Assembly: GCA_036654235.1 (NCBI GenBank)
Contig: JAVVSK010000006.1
Location: forward strand, 1-64,000
Length of the DNA: 64,000 nt
Direction of reading: 5' to 3'
Source: JAVVSK01 sp036654235
GTDB lineage: Bacteria > Bacillota > Clostridia > Christensenellales > CAG-138
In this document: positions 61,095 to 64,000 of the stretch, piece after piece
How the letters are laid out: each line of letters opens with the position of its first letter
How positions within the stretch are numbered: position 1 is the stretch's first letter
Program-made: the position numbers and the translations under genes
Notes under the pieces: model-generated
The model's database searches: none
Seen by the model: only the letters and a program-made list of their open reading frames with translations
What the model was told of the DNA's origin: nothing

Positions 61095-62540
61095 TTAGCT
61101 TAGCTTAGAAAGCCCTAGGTCGAGGCGGCGAAGACTTTCATCTCTTCCGAGAAGAGCCGCTATTTCAATAGCTCCGCCGGGGGTTACGGCTTTTCCGGCA
61201 AGTGATATACGAATAGGCCAAAGGACGGTTCCGTTTTTCAGCCCTTCTTTTTCAGCAAAACCCATAAGAGCATTATGTAACGACGTTTCAGCCCAAACGG
61301 GGAGTTCTCTTAAAATCGGTATCGTTTTTAAAAGTATGCCTTTTGAAACAGCCGGATCAGTCTTTGATTTTTTATTTATGAATAACTCAGTCGAATAGTC
61401 AGATAACTGGCTCAAAAAATCTACCATGGGCGGAAGCTCTGAGAATATTTCGACGCGCGGCTGTAAAATTTTACAAAGCAAAGCTGTGTTCATATTTGAA
61501 ATTCCGGCTTTCATATAATACTTTGAGGCGTGTTTTGTAAACGCCTCTTCAGAAAGCTCGCGAATATATAAAGCATTCAACCAACGCAGTTTATTCTCGT
61601 CAAAAATAGCGGAAGATTTACTCATTCCTTCTATTGAGAATGCATCTATAAGCTCCTCCATAGTAAATTTTTCGCGCTCGTCTCCGGGATTCCAACCTAG
61701 GAGGGCAATGTAGTTTACGACGGCTTCCTTCATATATCCCTTATTTATAAAATCCTCATATGATGCGTCACCATCGCGCTTCGAAAGCTTATGTCTATCG
61801 TCACGCATTATGTTCGACATATGTATATACTTCGGTATGTCCCAGCCGAACGCATCGTATAACATGTTATATTTAGGCGTAGATGCCAAATATTCCATGC
61901 CGCGCATAACGTGAGTTATCTTCATTAGATGATCGTCGATAACATTAGCAAAGTTATAGGTTGGCATACCATCTGCTTTTATAAGAACATTATCGTCGAG
62001 AGTGGAATTATCGACGGTTATCGTTCCGAATATCATATCGGTAAAGGAGGTTGTGCCGTCGACAGGCACGTTTTGACGAATTACATAGGGCATTCCGGCA
62101 TTTAAGTTCGCTTGTACTTCGTTCTTGTTTAAATACATACAGTGTTTATCATATTTAAACGTTTCGCCGCGACCCATTGCCTCTTCACGCTTTTTTTCAA
62201 GCTCCTCTTTTGTGCAAAAACACCTATACGCGTGTCCTGATTTTATCAGCTGTTCAGCGTAAGGCATGTATAGGCTTTTTCTCTCGCTTTGTATATAAGG
62301 TCCATATGCGCCACCAATATCCGGACCTTCGTCCCAGCTTATACCTACGTCTTTAAGAGTTCGGTAAACAAGGTCGACAGCGCCTTCAACTAGTCGCCCA
62401 CTGTCCGTATCCTCAACACGAAGCAAAAAATCCCCATTGCATTTTTTCGCGTAAAGATACGCGTAAAGCGCTGAACGAAGGTTTCCTATATGCATATACC
62501 CCGTTGGTGATGGGGCAAATCTTGTTCTAATCTTATCCAT
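61095..62540 (-). CDS. gltX: Glutamate--tRNA ligase
   Basis: A 481-residue class I aminoacyl-tRNA synthetase that charges tRNA-Glu. The HIGH-type motif is RFAPSPTGYMHIGNLRSALYAYL (about residues 7-29), the sugar-binding block is RVEDTDSGR, and the KMSKS-type motif is HKLSKRDGDASYEDF near residue 248. A C-terminal anticodon-binding helical domain is present. GAGGAG for its ATG overlaps the end of glnS, indicating an operon. Since glnS is also present, this enzyme is probably the discriminating type. Confidence 0.95.
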   Translation of the reverse strand: MDKIRTRFAPSPTGYMHIGNLRSALYAYLYAKKCNGDFLLRVEDTDSGRLVEGAVDLVYRTLKDVGISWDEGPDIGGAYGPYIQSERKSLYMPYAEQLIKSGHAYRCFCTKEELEKKREEAMGRGETFKYDKHCMYLNKNEVQANLNAGMPYVIRQNVPVDGTTSFTDMIFGTITVDNSTLDDNVLIKADGMPTYNFANVIDDHLMKITHVMRGMEYLASTPKYNMLYDAFGWDIPKYIHMSNIMRDDRHKLSKRDGDASYEDFINKGYMKEAVVNYIALLGWNPGDEREKFTMEELIDAFSIEGMSKSSAIFDENKLRWLNALYIRELSEEAFTKHASKYYMKAGISNMNTALLCKILQPRVEIFSELPPMVDFLSQLSDYSTELFINKKSKTDPAVSKGILLKTIPILRELPVWAETSLHNALMGFAEKEGLKNGTVLWPIRISLAGKAVTPGGAIEIAALLGRDESLRRLDLGLSKLS

Positions 62541-62551
62541 AAAAGCTCTCC

Positions 62552-64000
62552 TCAGATTGGTTTATAACTGTCCTTTAAGCCCACTGTGCGGTCAAAAACC
62601 GGAATTCCGTCTGAATTTTCGCCGTCTCTTACGAAATAGCCGACGCGCATGAACTGATAAGGTTCGTTTTTTTTATCGCTAATAACCGATGGCTCGATAA
62701 AGCCATGTACGACCGTGAGCGAATTTTCGTTCAAATTGTTGATAAAGTCATCATCGTTCTTGTTTTCGTCCAACAGGCTATCATAGAGACGAAACTCAGC
62801 AGGAACAGCATCAATAGGCAGCCATTGTATAGTTGCCTTTACCTTTCTATCACACTCACCGCTTTTCGTACTCTCATCGTATGTACATAAAACCTCGGTT
62901 ACATTTCCGGATTCATCAGTTATATAATCGTTGCATTTGATTATATAAGCTCCTTTTAAGCGCACCTCTCCACCGGGCTTTAGTCTAAAAAATTTTTTTG
63001 GCGGATCTATTGAAAAATCGTCGCGCTCTATATATATTTCCCGGCAAAATCTAACCGTCGTATTTCCGGCATTCGGATCATTAGGGAGATTTTCTATAGT
63101 TATAGGCTCGAAAGCGTCCGGTTCATAATTCGTCAAGGTTACCTTTAAAGGATTTAAAACAGCCATAACGCGGTGTGCGCGCAAATTTAAGTCATTGCGG
63201 ACGCAATGTTCAAGCATTGCGGTATCTACAACAGAATCTGACTTTGCTATACCTACGTGACCCAAAAAATCTAGGATGGCGGTTGGCGAAAAGCCCCTTC
63301 GACGCATAGCGCAGAGGGTGGGCATTCTCGGGTCGTCCCATCCATCGACATATCCTTCTTCAACGAGTCGCCTTAAATAGCGTTTACTCATTACTGTATT
63401 CGTTAGGTTAAGGCGAGAAAATTCTATTTGGCGCGGACGGGATTCAAATTCACAAACATCAACAACCCAGTCATAAAGAGGTCTATGCGATTCATATTCC
63501 AAGGAACAAAGCGAATGCGTAACTCCCTCTATAGCATCCTGAATTGGGTGCGCAAAATCATACATCGGATATATGCACCATGCATCCAGCGTATGATGAT
63601 GCTTTTTATGTAAAATTCGATAAATGGCGGGATCTCGCATGTTTATGTTTGGCGAAGACATATCTATTTTCGCACGAAGTGTACAAAATCCATCGGGAAA
63701 ATCGCCGGCTCTCATTCGCGCGAACAAACTTAGGTTTTCCTCAACACATCTATCTCGATAGGGACTGTTTTTTCCGGGAGCCGTAAGAGTTCCACGGTAT
63801 TCGCGTATCTCATCTTTATTGAGATCACAAACATAGGCAAGCCCTTTTTTTATAAGCAACAGCGCTTTTTCATAGCAAATTTCAAAGTAATCGGAACCAT
63901 AGCGAAGCTTATCCCAGCTATAACCCAACCACTTTATATCCTGCATTATTGCATCAACGAATTCTTCATCCTCCTTAGAAGGATTTGTATCGTCAAAACG
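62552..64000 (-). CDS. glnS: Glutamine--tRNA ligase, N terminus beyond the window
   Basis: A 483-residue visible part of the class I synthetase for tRNA-Gln. The reading frame is open to the right edge and begins RFDDTNPSKEDEEFVD, a block that sits about 60-70 residues into the full enzyme, so the HIGH motif lies outside. Visible parts include DFAHPIQDAIEGVTHSLCSLEYESHRPLYDW, the KMSKS-type loop VMSKRYLRRLVEEG, WDDPRMPTL and the beta-barrel anticodon domain. GlnS is less common in Clostridia than the GatCAB route. The gene heads the glnS-gltX block. Confidence 0.95.
   Translation of the reverse strand, partial: RFDDTNPSKEDEEFVDAIMQDIKWLGYSWDKLRYGSDYFEICYEKALLLIKKGLAYVCDLNKDEIREYRGTLTAPGKNSPYRDRCVEENLSLFARMRAGDFPDGFCTLRAKIDMSSPNINMRDPAIYRILHKKHHHTLDAWCIYPMYDFAHPIQDAIEGVTHSLCSLEYESHRPLYDWVVDVCEFESRPRQIEFSRLNLTNTVMSKRYLRRLVEEGYVDGWDDPRMPTLCAMRRRGFSPTAILDFLGHVGIAKSDSVVDTAMLEHCVRNDLNLRAHRVMAVLNPLKVTLTNYEPDAFEPITIENLPNDPNAGNTTVRFCREIYIERDDFSIDPPKKFFRLKPGGEVRLKGAYIIKCNDYITDESGNVTEVLCTYDESTKSGECDRKVKATIQWLPIDAVPAEFRLYDSLLDENKNDDDFINNLNENSLTVVHGFIEPSVISDKKNEPYQFMRVGYFVRDGENSDGIPVFDRTVGLKDSYKPI

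Overview
The window reads as a chromosomal segment of an uncultured anaerobic, endospore-forming member of the Clostridia (Bacillota). The evidence is a sigma-K gene with its pro-sequence, a GlgC/GlgD pair, a CpI-type [FeFe] hydrogenase, SpoIID-like and SleB-like cell-wall proteins, a topA-trmFO-hslV-hslU block and cohesin/dockerin modules. Genes lie on both strands. I recognise no rRNA, tRNA, CRISPR array or prophage. The only clear mobile-element trace is the 3' end of an IS1595-family transposase at the left edge. The right edge cuts glnS.

Layout. 1-3.7 kb: transposase end, YgiQ-type radical SAM protein, HAD phosphatase and a PepSY-like lipoprotein. 3.9-4.7 kb: a surface protein with one cohesin domain. 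5.3-8.3 kb: an operon of a Crp/Fnr regulator followed by an ABC importer. 8.4-12 kb: rarA and ftsH, convergent. 12-17.2 kb: a GNAT protein and a heterodimeric ABC exporter behind a leader-peptide/terminator attenuator. 17.4-22.7 kb: comB, an ECF sigma factor, glgC, glgD and gdhA. 23-26.6 kb: a SpoIID/SH3 protein and ispE. 26.8-29.7 kb: a large secreted dockerin protein. 29.8-34.4 kb: gpsA-like, DUF3810, DUF1622 and hydrogenase genes. 34.7-39.2 kb: a giant PMT-like glycosyltransferase and GtrA. 39.3-47.4 kb: comM, dprA, topA, trmFO, hslV and hslU. 47.5-52.8 kb: an SH3/SleB lipoprotein, two DUF4190 proteins and mutS2. 53-56.6 kb: an Rrf2-cysteine desulfurase fusion, iscU, a small membrane protein and an Ogg-type glycosylase. 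56.7-59.3 kb: a second dockerin protein. 60.3-64 kb: sigK, gltX and glnS.

The most interesting theme is a possible cell-surface assembly that is not a cellulosome. One short cohesin protein ends in a C-terminal membrane segment. Two large secreted paralogues each carry a conserved His-Gly / Cys pair that resembles clan CD (caspase-fold) peptidases, and each ends in a type-I-like dockerin. All four dockerin loops share Thr-Gly at the two positions that normally set cohesin specificity. Pro/Thr-rich linkers and a secretory-pathway PMT-like glycosyltransferase suggest that these linkers may be O-glycosylated.

Other points of note are the attenuator upstream of the ABC exporter, an intrinsic terminator whose 3' arm contains the sigK Shine-Dalgarno sequence, the in-frame Rrf2-cysteine desulfurase fusion, and an apparently leaderless rarA. 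All assignments come from reading motifs. No database search was run.
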